A stretch of DNA of 56,250 nt from Alphaproteobacteria bacterium (lineage in GTDB: Bacteria; Pseudomonadota; Alphaproteobacteria; JAJFFI01), in the NCBI GenBank assembly GCA_030066595.1, contig JASJBI010000016.1, forward strand, positions 1-56,250, written 5' to 3'. The notes beneath the pieces are model-generated. The model did no database searches. It was not told the origin of the DNA and saw nothing but the letters and a program-made list of their open reading frames with translations. How positions within the stretch are numbered: the first letter of the stretch is position 1; each line of letters starts with the position of its first letter. Positions 33,176-40,398 of this stretch are shown piece by piece. The position numbers and the translations under genes were made by a program.

Positions 33176-34420
33176 ATGAACCTTAAATCGCTGGCACCGG
33201 GTATCGGTGCCGCTCTCTTTGCCATTGCCGGAATCGTGTTGTCCGGAACAGCCCCGGCAAAGGCGGCCACCGCCATCATGCTGGATCGCGATAAGGTCGC
33301 AGTTGGCTATTGCGCCGGTCAGTCCGATCCCTACGCAGCCATGACCTGCGCGCAGCGGCGTTGCGAATCCCGAGGGGGTCGCAATTGCCAGGTCATCGAA
33401 GGCTGTCCGCGCCGGGGTCACGGGGCCATTGCGATCGACAAAGCGGCGCGCAGCGTCGGCAGCGCCTGCGGCAAGGCGTCGCCCGCCGAGGCGCGCGCGC
33501 AGGCCATGCAGCAATGCGCAGCCCGCGGCTCGAACTGCAAGATCGTCGAGGTCTTCTCGGACGCGCCGAAGACTGCCAAGAGCGCCCCCTCCAAGCCCAA
33601 GACGCCGCAGCGCGCGGCTGCCCCGGCGCCCAAAGCGCAGGCTCAGACGAAACCTAAGCAGCCGGCCGCGAAACCGGCGACGACCGCCGCCAAGAGCAAG
33701 CCGGCCGCGCCGCAGGCGCAGGCACCGGCGGTCAAGAAGGCCGAACCGGTTCCGAGCGTGAAACCGCCCAAGGCGAAGCCACCCAGCGCTGCCGACGTGG
33801 CCGCGGCGGCGGCGCCGGCAGCCGGCAAGCCCGCCGAATCAAAGGCGCCTGCGCCCAAGAAGCCGGCGGCGCAAACGGCGAAGGCTCCCGAACCGCCGCC
33901 CGATCAACCGGCTGCCGGCGGCGCAGTCCCGGATACCGCAAAGCCCGGTGCGGCGCAGTCGACCGCCATGACCGCGCCCGATGCGGCGACGGCACGCAAG
34001 AAGCGCATGCAGGAGTTGTTGGAAGCACTGCGTCGTCGCGCCGATGCGAAGACCGGCTCGGGGCCGTTGACTCCCGCCCAGAAGCAAATGGCGGACCAGC
34101 TCGTCGGGGTCTGGTCTTCGCAAAACTGCGCTCAGAAGTTCTGGCGCATCACCAAGGCGAACGAAAAGCGCTATGACGTGTTCGTCTGGTACGAGGACGG
34201 GCACGAGGACAAGACCCATTTCACCATCAGCTTCGATAACGACCTGATGATTCTAAAGTGGGCCAATCGGCTGCCGAACGCGGTGGAGGGCTTGAAGCGG
34301 GGCCGGCGCTACGTCGAAGCGGTCGCCCGGGTCGAAGAAAACGCCTACACCGTGGTCCAAAACAACTACCGGGACTTCGACCGGCCCTGGACGGTGCGAC
34401 GGTGCACGGCCAAGCGCTAA
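33176..34420 (+). CDS. Secreted DUF4189-like protein with Ala/Pro/Lys linker
   Basis: A 414-residue protein. A signal peptide (to about 31, APAKA) precedes a Cys-rich N-terminal domain (about 32-135) resembling DUF4189: repeated Cys in VGYCAGQ, MTCAQRRCESRG, CQVIEGC, GSACGKA, QQCAARGSNCKIVE. A low-complexity linker rich in Ala, Pro and Lys (about 138-310) follows. The C-terminal ~100 residues (VGVWSSQNCAQKFWRITK ... FDRPWTVRRC) form a compact, mainly beta domain I cannot name. The start is set by GAGG seven bases before 33176. The linker may cross the cell wall layer. Function unknown; it converges with the cyclase gene. Confidence 0.72.
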   Translation: MNLKSLAPGIGAALFAIAGIVLSGTAPAKAATAIMLDRDKVAVGYCAGQSDPYAAMTCAQRRCESRGGRNCQVIEGCPRRGHGAIAIDKAARSVGSACGKASPAEARAQAMQQCAARGSNCKIVEVFSDAPKTAKSAPSKPKTPQRAAAPAPKAQAQTKPKQPAAKPATTAAKSKPAAPQAQAPAVKKAEPVPSVKPPKAKPPSAADVAAAAAPAAGKPAESKAPAPKKPAAQTAKAPEPPPDQPAAGGAVPDTAKPGAAQSTAMTAPDAATARKKRMQELLEALRRRADAKTGSGPLTPAQKQMADQLVGVWSSQNCAQKFWRITKANEKRYDVFVWYEDGHEDKTHFTISFDNDLMILKWANRLPNAVEGLKRGRRYVEAVARVEENAYTVVQNNYRDFDRPWTVRRCTAKR

Positions 34421-34441
34421 GACGAAGGCGGGCCTAACCGG

Positions 34442-36139
34442 TCAAGAATCGGTCGCGGCCGACATTTCCAGGGGCAGAGCCGTGGCCTCGGGGATCAACC
34501 GGATGGGCATCCGCTCCTGTCGCCCCCGAATCTGCACCTGTTCCCGGGCAAACTCGGACAGATCCAACCCCGCCTGTCGGGCCACGGCTTCCGAGACGAT
34601 CAGCTGGACGGAGAACTCCTTCGTCAGCGCTTCGAGCCGGCTCGCCGTGTTGACGGCGTCCCCCACCGCGGTCAGAGAATTGGCCCGGCCATAGCCCATC
34701 TCGCCGATGATGGCCGGGCCGGCATGGATGCCGATGCCGATGCGCAGCGGCTCCGGTAGCTCACGAGCCAAGCTGGCATTGAGTTCGCTCAGGTTTCCCG
34801 CCATCGCCCGCGCCGCGGCGAGCGCTTTGCGGCAGCCGCTCTCGGCCCCCCCGTCGATCCCGAACAACGCCATGACGCCGTCCCCGATGAACTTGTCGAG
34901 ATGGCCGCCCGACTGCTCGACCGCACGGCCCATGGCCGCGAAATAGCGGTTCAGGACGAACACCACGTCATAGGGAAGCTTCTCTTCGGCCAGCTCGGTG
35001 AAGGCTCGGATATCGGCAAACAGGATGGCGATCTCCTGCTCGCGGCCGCCGAGATAGCCCGGACGCGCCTGGGCCTCGCGCGGCCCTGCGGTGACCGGCA
35101 GCAGTGGGGTCACCTCGAGGGCAGCGGTCGGTCGGATCTGGCAGGCCAGACGCACCTCGGGCGGGGCGCCGACCCGGCGCAGGACGCGAGTCTCGTCCTC
35201 GCTGGGTGGCGGGAGGTCGGCCGCACCGGCGCCGATACGGACCCGGCAGGTGGAGCACCGGCCCCGGCCGCCACACACCGAGGCATGCGGAATGCCGGCG
35301 TCGCGGCTTGCCTCCAGCACAGTGTGGCCCGGCAATATCTCGGCGACCCGGCCTTCCGGGTAGCTGATCCGCACCATGCCGCGCATGCGGATGAGCCATT
35401 CGCGCAACACCCGCGCAGCCAGCACCAGCAGCAGCAGGGCCACGAATCCGTACCGTACCGTCTCGGTGCCGGCGACCCGGAACGCGGCCGCGTCTTCCTG
35501 CGGCCAGTTGATCTCCGCCATGACGCGCCGGCGCTCGAGCGGATCGCCAATCAACGCGGCCGCGTCCCGTCCGCCCTCGACAAAGCCGAGCAGCGCCAGC
35601 ACCGGAACCAAGAGTGCCAGCGCATAGAGCAGGGGCTTGGCACCGCCGTACCACGGCTTCAGGCGCAGCCAGAAATGCAGTCCGATGCAGGCATGGGTCC
35701 ATATCACCAGGAGCGTGACGGCCTGCAGCGCGCCCTTTTCCGGCGCGAATTCCCAGAGGATCAAGAGCACATAGGCGTAGATATCGTTGACCCCGAACAG
35801 CTCGTGCATGGCCCGCGTGCCCAGGATGTGCTCCGCCAGAAGCAGGGGGATCGCCAGGCCCAACAGCAGCTGCGCGACCTCCCAGCCATGCATGCGCAGG
35901 CTGCGTCGCTGGTAGAGCGCCCAGAACGCCAAGAGCAGGTGCGTGAGCAGCGCGCCGTACAGCAGCACCGTGGTCGGCCAGGTTCGCCAGACGGCGAGAA
36001 ACCAGATCCGGCCGGCCTCCATGGCCTCGAGCGAGATCAGGCCGAGACCATGGTTCAGGAGATGGGTGGCGACATAGGCGAACAGGACCAGGCCGCACCC
36101 CAGCCGCACGGTCCGGACCAAGCTCCCAGTACTGCGCAA
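34442..36139 (-). CDS. CyaC-like adenylate cyclase with haem/quinone-type membrane domain and [2Fe-2S] ferredoxin domain
   Basis: A 565-residue class III cyclase. About six membrane helices span 10-250, with histidines H26, H30, H67, H104, H149 and H155 placed as in succinate-dehydrogenase-like haem b anchors. A ferredoxin domain follows, with a [2Fe-2S] set C289, C295, C298 and C333 (CGGRGRCSTC ... LACQI). The cyclase domain begins near 365: metal Asp D375 in FADIRAF and D420 in FIGDGVMALFG; the AVGDAVNTASRLE helix holds the transition-state Asn/Arg. S. meliloti CyaC has this architecture and is reported to respond to redox state. It lies 69 bases after the anti-sigma gene. Confidence 0.88.
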   Translation of the reverse strand: MRSTGSLVRTVRLGCGLVLFAYVATHLLNHGLGLISLEAMEAGRIWFLAVWRTWPTTVLLYGALLTHLLLAFWALYQRRSLRMHGWEVAQLLLGLAIPLLLAEHILGTRAMHELFGVNDIYAYVLLILWEFAPEKGALQAVTLLVIWTHACIGLHFWLRLKPWYGGAKPLLYALALLVPVLALLGFVEGGRDAAALIGDPLERRRVMAEINWPQEDAAAFRVAGTETVRYGFVALLLLVLAARVLREWLIRMRGMVRISYPEGRVAEILPGHTVLEASRDAGIPHASVCGGRGRCSTCRVRIGAGAADLPPPSEDETRVLRRVGAPPEVRLACQIRPTAALEVTPLLPVTAGPREAQARPGYLGGREQEIAILFADIRAFTELAEEKLPYDVVFVLNRYFAAMGRAVEQSGGHLDKFIGDGVMALFGIDGGAESGCRKALAAARAMAGNLSELNASLARELPEPLRIGIGIHAGPAIIGEMGYGRANSLTAVGDAVNTASRLEALTKEFSVQLIVSEAVARQAGLDLSEFAREQVQIRGRQERMPIRLIPEATALPLEMSAATDS

Positions 36140-36155
36140 GGCTCTCCCCCGGGGT

Positions 36156-36178
36156 GGGATCCGCCAATCACGGATCCC
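36156..36178. repeat. Hairpin between anti-sigma and cyclase genes
   Basis: GGGATCCG (36156-36163) and CGGATCCC (36171-36178) form a perfect 8-bp stem with a 7-base loop, 17 bases upstream of the cyclase start on the minus strand. It could end the sigma-factor transcript, or act as a leader structure or binding site for the cyclase gene. Confidence 0.5.
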
Positions 36179-36208
36179 GCCACTCTGCGTTCGATCTGGA
36201 TAAAGAAC

Positions 36209-36817
36209 CTATTCCAGAGCCAGCCCTGTCAAGGCCTGAGAGGCGGCGCCGTCTGTCGCGATGGTCGCCATCTGCAGCAGACCCGCGGATCGCCTGATCC
36301 CGTCCTCATCCGCCATATCCGGGAGATCGGGATCGACCAAAGGCAACGCGGCCAAGGCGTCGCCCATGTCGGAGGCGGCGGCAAGCGGCGCACGGCCAGG
36401 CAGCGCGGTCTGGTCCAGATCGACCTGCACGACTTGAGGCGAGAGCCACAGACCCAACAGAAAAGCACCGGCTGCGACGGCCGCGAGCGCGGCGAGGCGG
36501 GGCACGGGTGGCGGCCGCAGCCCCGTCCAAAGCCCGTCCTGACTCTTCGGCAGCGAGGCCTGCGCCGCCTCGATCACCTGGCGACGCAACGCTTCCGTCG
36601 GTGGCGGCGGAGCAAGCCCGGCCAGGGCAGCGTCCAGCGCCGCCGCCTCGTGCCATAACCGGCGTGCGTCTTCGTCATCGGCCAGCGCGGCCAGGACCGC
36701 AGCCCTTTCTGCCGCCGGCCAGGTTGCGGGGGCAGCGCCGTAGGCCTCCAGGATCCGGCGCACCCGGTTCAGCGATACGGGGCCTTGCCCGCGATTGGTC
36801 TCTGCGCCTGACATCAT
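36209..36817 (-). CDS. Putative anti-sigma factor, single-pass membrane protein
   Basis: A 202-residue protein starting four bases inside the end of the sigma gene (ATGA overlap), the usual layout for an ECF anti-sigma factor. The N-terminal ~95 residues are helical and cytoplasmic (RRILEAYGAAPATWPAAERAAVLAAL, LWHEAAALDAALAGL). One membrane helix (about 105-125, AALAAVAAGAFLLGLWLS) is followed by a ~75-residue periplasmic part. No zinc-binding HxxxCxxC motif is seen, so it is not a ZAS-type protein. The role is inferred mainly from position and topology. Confidence 0.7.
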   Translation of the reverse strand: MMSGAETNRGQGPVSLNRVRRILEAYGAAPATWPAAERAAVLAALADDEDARRLWHEAAALDAALAGLAPPPPTEALRRQVIEAAQASLPKSQDGLWTGLRPPPVPRLAALAAVAAGAFLLGLWLSPQVVQVDLDQTALPGRAPLAAASDMGDALAALPLVDPDLPDMADEDGIRRSAGLLQMATIATDGAASQALTGLALE

Positions 36818-37401
36818 TCCTCTCCCTCAGGGTGCTCCAGGATCGGCGCCAGCCGATCCCGCAAGACCCGCCGGCCGCGGGCCAGCAGCGATTCGACCGC
36901 CTCCACGCTGGTGTCCAGCATGCTCGCCACCTCCTGTTGCGTGAAACCGTGATAGTGCACCAGGACCACCGCCGCCCGCTGCCGGTCGGTCAGCGCCGCC
37001 AAGGCCCGGCGCAGCTGAGCCTGGCGGTCCAGCCTGTCGTCCATGTCGGCGTCCGCCGATTCGTCGGCCGGGTCCGCGTCCGACGAGACAGCGGCCTGCA
37101 GCCGCCCGGTCCGATGCCGATCGATGCTCAGATTGGTCGCCACCCGATGCAGCCAGGCCCGCACGCTCGGTGGCCCAGCCTGCCACGTCGCAATCTTGCG
37201 GAAGAACCGCAGAAAGGTGTCCTGAGCCACGTCCTCGGCGTCCGCGCGATTGCCCAGCATGGACCAGGCATAGCCGGTGACGGCGGGCAGGTGCCGGTCG
37301 ACGAGGCGCCGCCAAGCGTCTTGGCTCCCGGCTGCGGCCGCGCGGATCAGCGCCTCGTCCTGGACGGAGTCCGATAATTGGCCTGACCTGTGCAGGGTCA
37401 T
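36814..37401 (-). CDS. ECF-family RNA polymerase sigma factor
   Basis: A 195-residue sigma-70 family protein with only regions 2 and 4. Region 2: AWRRLVDRHLPAVTGYAWSML, then AEDVAQDTFLRFFRK. Region 4: LTDRQRAAVVLVHYHGFTQQEVASMLDTSVEAVESLLARGRRVLRD, which contains the helix-turn-helix. A short acidic linker (DADPADESADADMDDR) separates them. It is co-transcribed with the EF-hand gene upstream and the membrane anti-sigma candidate downstream. The start at 37401 (MTLHRSGQLSD) is preferred over 37452. The signal is unknown, but the EF-hand neighbour suggests calcium or a metal. Confidence 0.9.
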   Translation of the reverse strand: MTLHRSGQLSDSVQDEALIRAAAAGSQDAWRRLVDRHLPAVTGYAWSMLGNRADAEDVAQDTFLRFFRKIATWQAGPPSVRAWLHRVATNLSIDRHRTGRLQAAVSSDADPADESADADMDDRLDRQAQLRRALAALTDRQRAAVVLVHYHGFTQQEVASMLDTSVEAVESLLARGRRVLRDRLAPILEHPEGEE

Positions 37402-37464
37402 ACTCGCGATACGCACGCCGCCGGGGCCGGCTCCCCGTCCGGGCGGCGGCATGCTCGGCCCGGA

Positions 37465-37929
37465 TCAGCGGCGACCCCGTCGCCATTGCGGCTGCGGCAA
37501 CTCGTCCGCGTCCAGGGCGCCGTCACCGTTGGCATCATACCGCGTGAGCCAACGCTCGGACGGCTTTTGGATTTCCTCGGCGGTCAGAATCTTGTCGCCG
37601 TCGGCATCCATGAGGTCGAACAGGGTGGTCGTTCCGAGCCGCTGGAACAGGCCGCCGCGGCGCCGGAACTCGTCCGCCGAGAGCGTGCCGTTTCCGTCCA
37701 CATCGCTGGCCGCGACCAGCCGTCGCTGCTCGGCCGTGATCTCGGCCAGGGAGATCTTGCCGTCCCCGTCCGTGTCGAGGATCTGCATCATTCGGGCTTG
37801 ACGCCAACTGCCGTCCCGGCCGCCCGCGCCGTGTCCCTTGCCGCCTTGCGAGAATGCGGGAGCGGCCGCAAGTGCGAGGGCCGAGGCGGCAACGAACGTC
37901 ACTCCCAGAGCTCTGAATGTGTTGGGCAT
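37465..37929 (-). CDS. Periplasmic EF-hand protein
   Basis: A 154-residue exported protein (signal peptide cut near AFSQG). Four EF-hand calcium loops are visible: DTDGDGKISLAE, DVDGNGTLSADE, DADGDKILTAEE and DANGDGALDADE. All have Asp at position 1 and Glu at position 12, so all four could bind Ca2+. The C-terminus is basic (QWRRGRR). It is the first gene of a likely operon with the ECF sigma factor (64 bases away) and the anti-sigma candidate, so it may report calcium, or be a target of the sigma factor. This combination is not one I can name. Confidence 0.85.
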   Translation of the reverse strand: MPNTFRALGVTFVAASALALAAAPAFSQGGKGHGAGGRDGSWRQARMMQILDTDGDGKISLAEITAEQRRLVAASDVDGNGTLSADEFRRRGGLFQRLGTTTLFDLMDADGDKILTAEEIQKPSERWLTRYDANGDGALDADELPQPQWRRGRR

Positions 37930-38134
37930 GTCTGTCTCCTGTCCATCCGCTGTTGGTGAAAGGCGGGCAATTCGTTCTCATCCAACAACACGGTTCGCGC
38001 CACGCTTTTCCGTCGCCCGGTGCCAAAAAAATCTGACTGCATTCCGATCCGCTCCCGCCGTTTCGCACGTAAAACGGTGTTTACACCAGGTGACTTGCGA
38101 TCCGGCGGCGGTTCTGCGCACCATCCAGGCCTCT

Positions 38135-38956
38135 ATGAAATCCTTTCTGATCACCGCTCTGGGCATCTATGCCGTGCTGGTTGCGACCGTTTATCTCTTG
38201 CAGCGGCGCATGATGTATTTCCCCGATCCGTCCATGCCGAACCTGGCGGGCCACGCGGCGGCGCCGGACATGCGGGAGGTCACGATGACCACGGCCGACG
38301 GGCTTACCCTCGGCGCCGGCTATCAACCGCCGGCCGGCGAGAACGCGCCGGTGCTGGTCTATTTCCACGGCAATGCCGGCCATCACGGTTATCGCCTGCC
38401 GTTGATCGCGCCATACGCAGCGGCGGGCTTCGGGGTCATGCTGGCGAGCTATCGCGGTTATGGCGGCAATCCGGGCAGCCCGGGCGAGGACGGGCTCTAC
38501 GAGGACGGGCGCGCCGCGCTCGCCTGGCTCGAAGGTCAGGGCATCGCGCCGAATAGAGTCGTGTTGTACGGCGAATCCCTCGGATCGGGGGTCGCGGTGC
38601 ATCTGGCGGAAGCCTGGCGCGCGGCGGGCAAGCCGCTCGGTGCGGTCGTGCTGCAGGCGCCGTTCAGCTCGATCACCGACGTCGCCGCCCACCACTACTG
38701 GTATCTGCCAGTGCGGCTGTTGATCCGCGACCGATACGAGATCGAGGGCAAGGTCGGCGCCATCGGCGCGCCGCTTCTGGTGCTCTACAGCCAGGCCGAC
38801 ACGGTCGTGCCGCCGCGCTACAGCAAACGGCTGTTCGACGCGGCGGCCGAGCCCAAGGAGCTTCGGGACTATCCGCGGGCCGGCCACAACGGCTTCGACA
38901 TGACCAACGCGGCAAACGACGTGGTCGCGTTCATCCGCCGCCATCTCTCAAAATAG
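38135..38956 (+). CDS. Alpha/beta hydrolase, membrane-anchored
   Basis: A 273-residue protein with an uncleaved N-terminal membrane anchor (about 4-22, FLITALGIYAVLVATVYLL). The hydrolase core has HGNAGHHGYR (oxyanion region), the nucleophile Ser in YGESLGSG, Asp in YSQADTVVPP and His in RAGHNGFD, forming a complete triad. This arrangement matches the ABHD-like 'alpha/beta hydrolase, YfhR/bem46' family. The likely substrate is a lipid or peptide ester in or near the membrane; not determined. It ends 8 bases from the convergent cysteine desulfurase gene. Confidence 0.88.
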   Translation: MKSFLITALGIYAVLVATVYLLQRRMMYFPDPSMPNLAGHAAAPDMREVTMTTADGLTLGAGYQPPAGENAPVLVYFHGNAGHHGYRLPLIAPYAAAGFGVMLASYRGYGGNPGSPGEDGLYEDGRAALAWLEGQGIAPNRVVLYGESLGSGVAVHLAEAWRAAGKPLGAVVLQAPFSSITDVAAHHYWYLPVRLLIRDRYEIEGKVGAIGAPLLVLYSQADTVVPPRYSKRLFDAAAEPKELRDYPRAGHNGFDMTNAANDVVAFIRRHLSK

Positions 38957-38964
38957 GCGGCCGG

Positions 38965-40191
38965 TCAGGCCGCACGGCTCGTCACGCCCGCAAGCCCGTC
39001 GAGGAACGCGTCCACGTCTTCCGCCGTGTTGTAGGGCAAGAGGCTGGCGCGCACCGTGCCGGCGACGCCGAACGCGTCCATCAGCGGCTGGGCGCAGTGG
39101 TGGCCGCTGCGCAGCGCAACACCGTAGCCGTGGTCGAGCGCGCGGCACACCTCCTGCGCCTCGCGGCCGTCCACGGTGAGCGAGAAAACCGGCAGTCGAT
39201 GTTCGATGGAGGCGGGGCCGACCAGGCGGACGCCGGGCAGGGAGGCGAGCCCATCGAGCATGCGCGTCATCAAGCCGTCCATATGCGCCCGGATCGCCGG
39301 CCAGTCCTGGGTCTTGAGCCATCGCGCGGCGGCGCCGAGCCCCACGGCCTGCGCGATCGGCGGCGTGCCGGCCTCGAAGCGCAGGGGCGGCGGCGCATAG
39401 CTCGCCCGGTCCCATCGCACGCGATCGATCATGTGTCCGCCGGCCAAGAAGGGCGGCATCTCGGCCAGCACGTCGTGTCGGCCCCACAAGACGCCGATGC
39501 CGTTGGGGGCATACATCTTGTGACCCGAGAAGGCATAGAAATCGACCCCCAGCCCGGCGACGTCGAAGGGACCGCCGTGCGGCGCGCGCTGGGCCCCGTC
39601 CAGAAGAACCCGGGCGCCGACTGCTTGCGCCGCCGCAACCACCGCCGCCACGTCGGTGATCGCGCCGGTGACGTTGGAGGCGTGGGTCAGCGCGATCAAC
39701 CGGCAACGCGGCGTGACTACCCGATCGAGCGAAGTGAGATCGAGCCGCCCCTCCGGTGTGACGGGAATCTCCCTGAGCATGACGCCGTGGCGGTCCCGCA
39801 GGAGCTGCCAGGGGATCAGGTTGCTGTGATGCTCAAGCCGGGACAGCACGATCTCGTCCCCGGACTCGAGCAGCGACCCGAAGCTGTGCGCCGCGAGGTT
39901 CAGCGCTCCGGTCGCACCCGAGGTGAACACGACCTCGTCCGGAGAGACCCCGATATGGCCGGCGACCGACTGGCGCGCTCCGTCATAGGCGTCGGTGGCC
40001 GCGTCCCCCAGGCTGTGATTGCCGCGGAAGACATTCGCGCGGCGTGTGGTCTCGTGCGCGACCACCGCGTCCAGCACGGCCCGCGGCATCTGGCTGGTCG
40101 CCGCATTGTCCAGATAATGCAGCGGCCGACCGCCGGGCTCCGTCGCCAGGATCGGGAACTGCCGGCGGAACGCGGTTGCGTCGAAGCCCAT
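38965..40191 (-). CDS. Cysteine desulfurase, SufS/CsdA type
   Basis: A 408-residue class V aminotransferase-fold enzyme removing sulfur from cysteine for Fe-S or Mo-cofactor sulfuration. The opening FRRQFPILATEPGGRPLHYLDNAATSQMP is typical, the PLP lysine is in FSGHKMYAPNGIGVLWG, and the catalytic cysteine is in ALRSGHHCAQPLMDAFG. This belongs to group II (SufS/CsdA) because of the short Cys loop. No suf genes are adjacent. A GTG at 40194 is an alternative start. An IS-like element begins about 18 bases upstream, so its original promoter was probably displaced. The window has a Mo-hydroxylase cluster that needs sulfur donation, but a link is only inferred. Confidence 0.88.
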   Translation of the reverse strand: MGFDATAFRRQFPILATEPGGRPLHYLDNAATSQMPRAVLDAVVAHETTRRANVFRGNHSLGDAATDAYDGARQSVAGHIGVSPDEVVFTSGATGALNLAAHSFGSLLESGDEIVLSRLEHHSNLIPWQLLRDRHGVMLREIPVTPEGRLDLTSLDRVVTPRCRLIALTHASNVTGAITDVAAVVAAAQAVGARVLLDGAQRAPHGGPFDVAGLGVDFYAFSGHKMYAPNGIGVLWGRHDVLAEMPPFLAGGHMIDRVRWDRASYAPPPLRFEAGTPPIAQAVGLGAAARWLKTQDWPAIRAHMDGLMTRMLDGLASLPGVRLVGPASIEHRLPVFSLTVDGREAQEVCRALDHGYGVALRSGHHCAQPLMDAFGVAGTVRASLLPYNTAEDVDAFLDGLAGVTSRAA

Positions 40192-40208
40192 CACGGTGTC
40201 ATCCGGAC

Positions 40209-40398
40209 CTAGGCTGTGGACTCACAAGCGCGCATCCAGAATCGGATGGCCGCGCGCTTGACGAACGCGAGGAAGTTGGCGGCATATTTCTCATATCGCG
40301 TGGCGACGCGTCGACAGTGTTTGATCCGGTTGAAGAACCGCTCGACCTGATTTCCATTTCGGTAGAGATATGGGTTGAAGCAGATTGGATCACGCCGG
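40209..40398 (-). pseudogene. IS5-family (IS427-like) transposase C-terminal fragment
   Basis: On the minus strand the sequence reads RRDPICFNPYLYRNGNQVERFF..., then TRYEKYAANFLAFVKRAAIRFWM, and ends at TAG (40211-40209). This matches the C-terminal end of IS427-group transposases, including the conserved ERFFNRIK and ATRYEKYA..FL motifs that flank the last acidic residue. Only about 63 residues remain; the catalytic DD and N-terminal region are missing, so the gene is dead. It lies at the left end of the element described at 40213-41821. Confidence 0.85.

Noticed and set aside
38965..40191. A complete suf operon
   Set aside because: Only the desulfurase is present; no sufBCD, sufE or sufU in the window.
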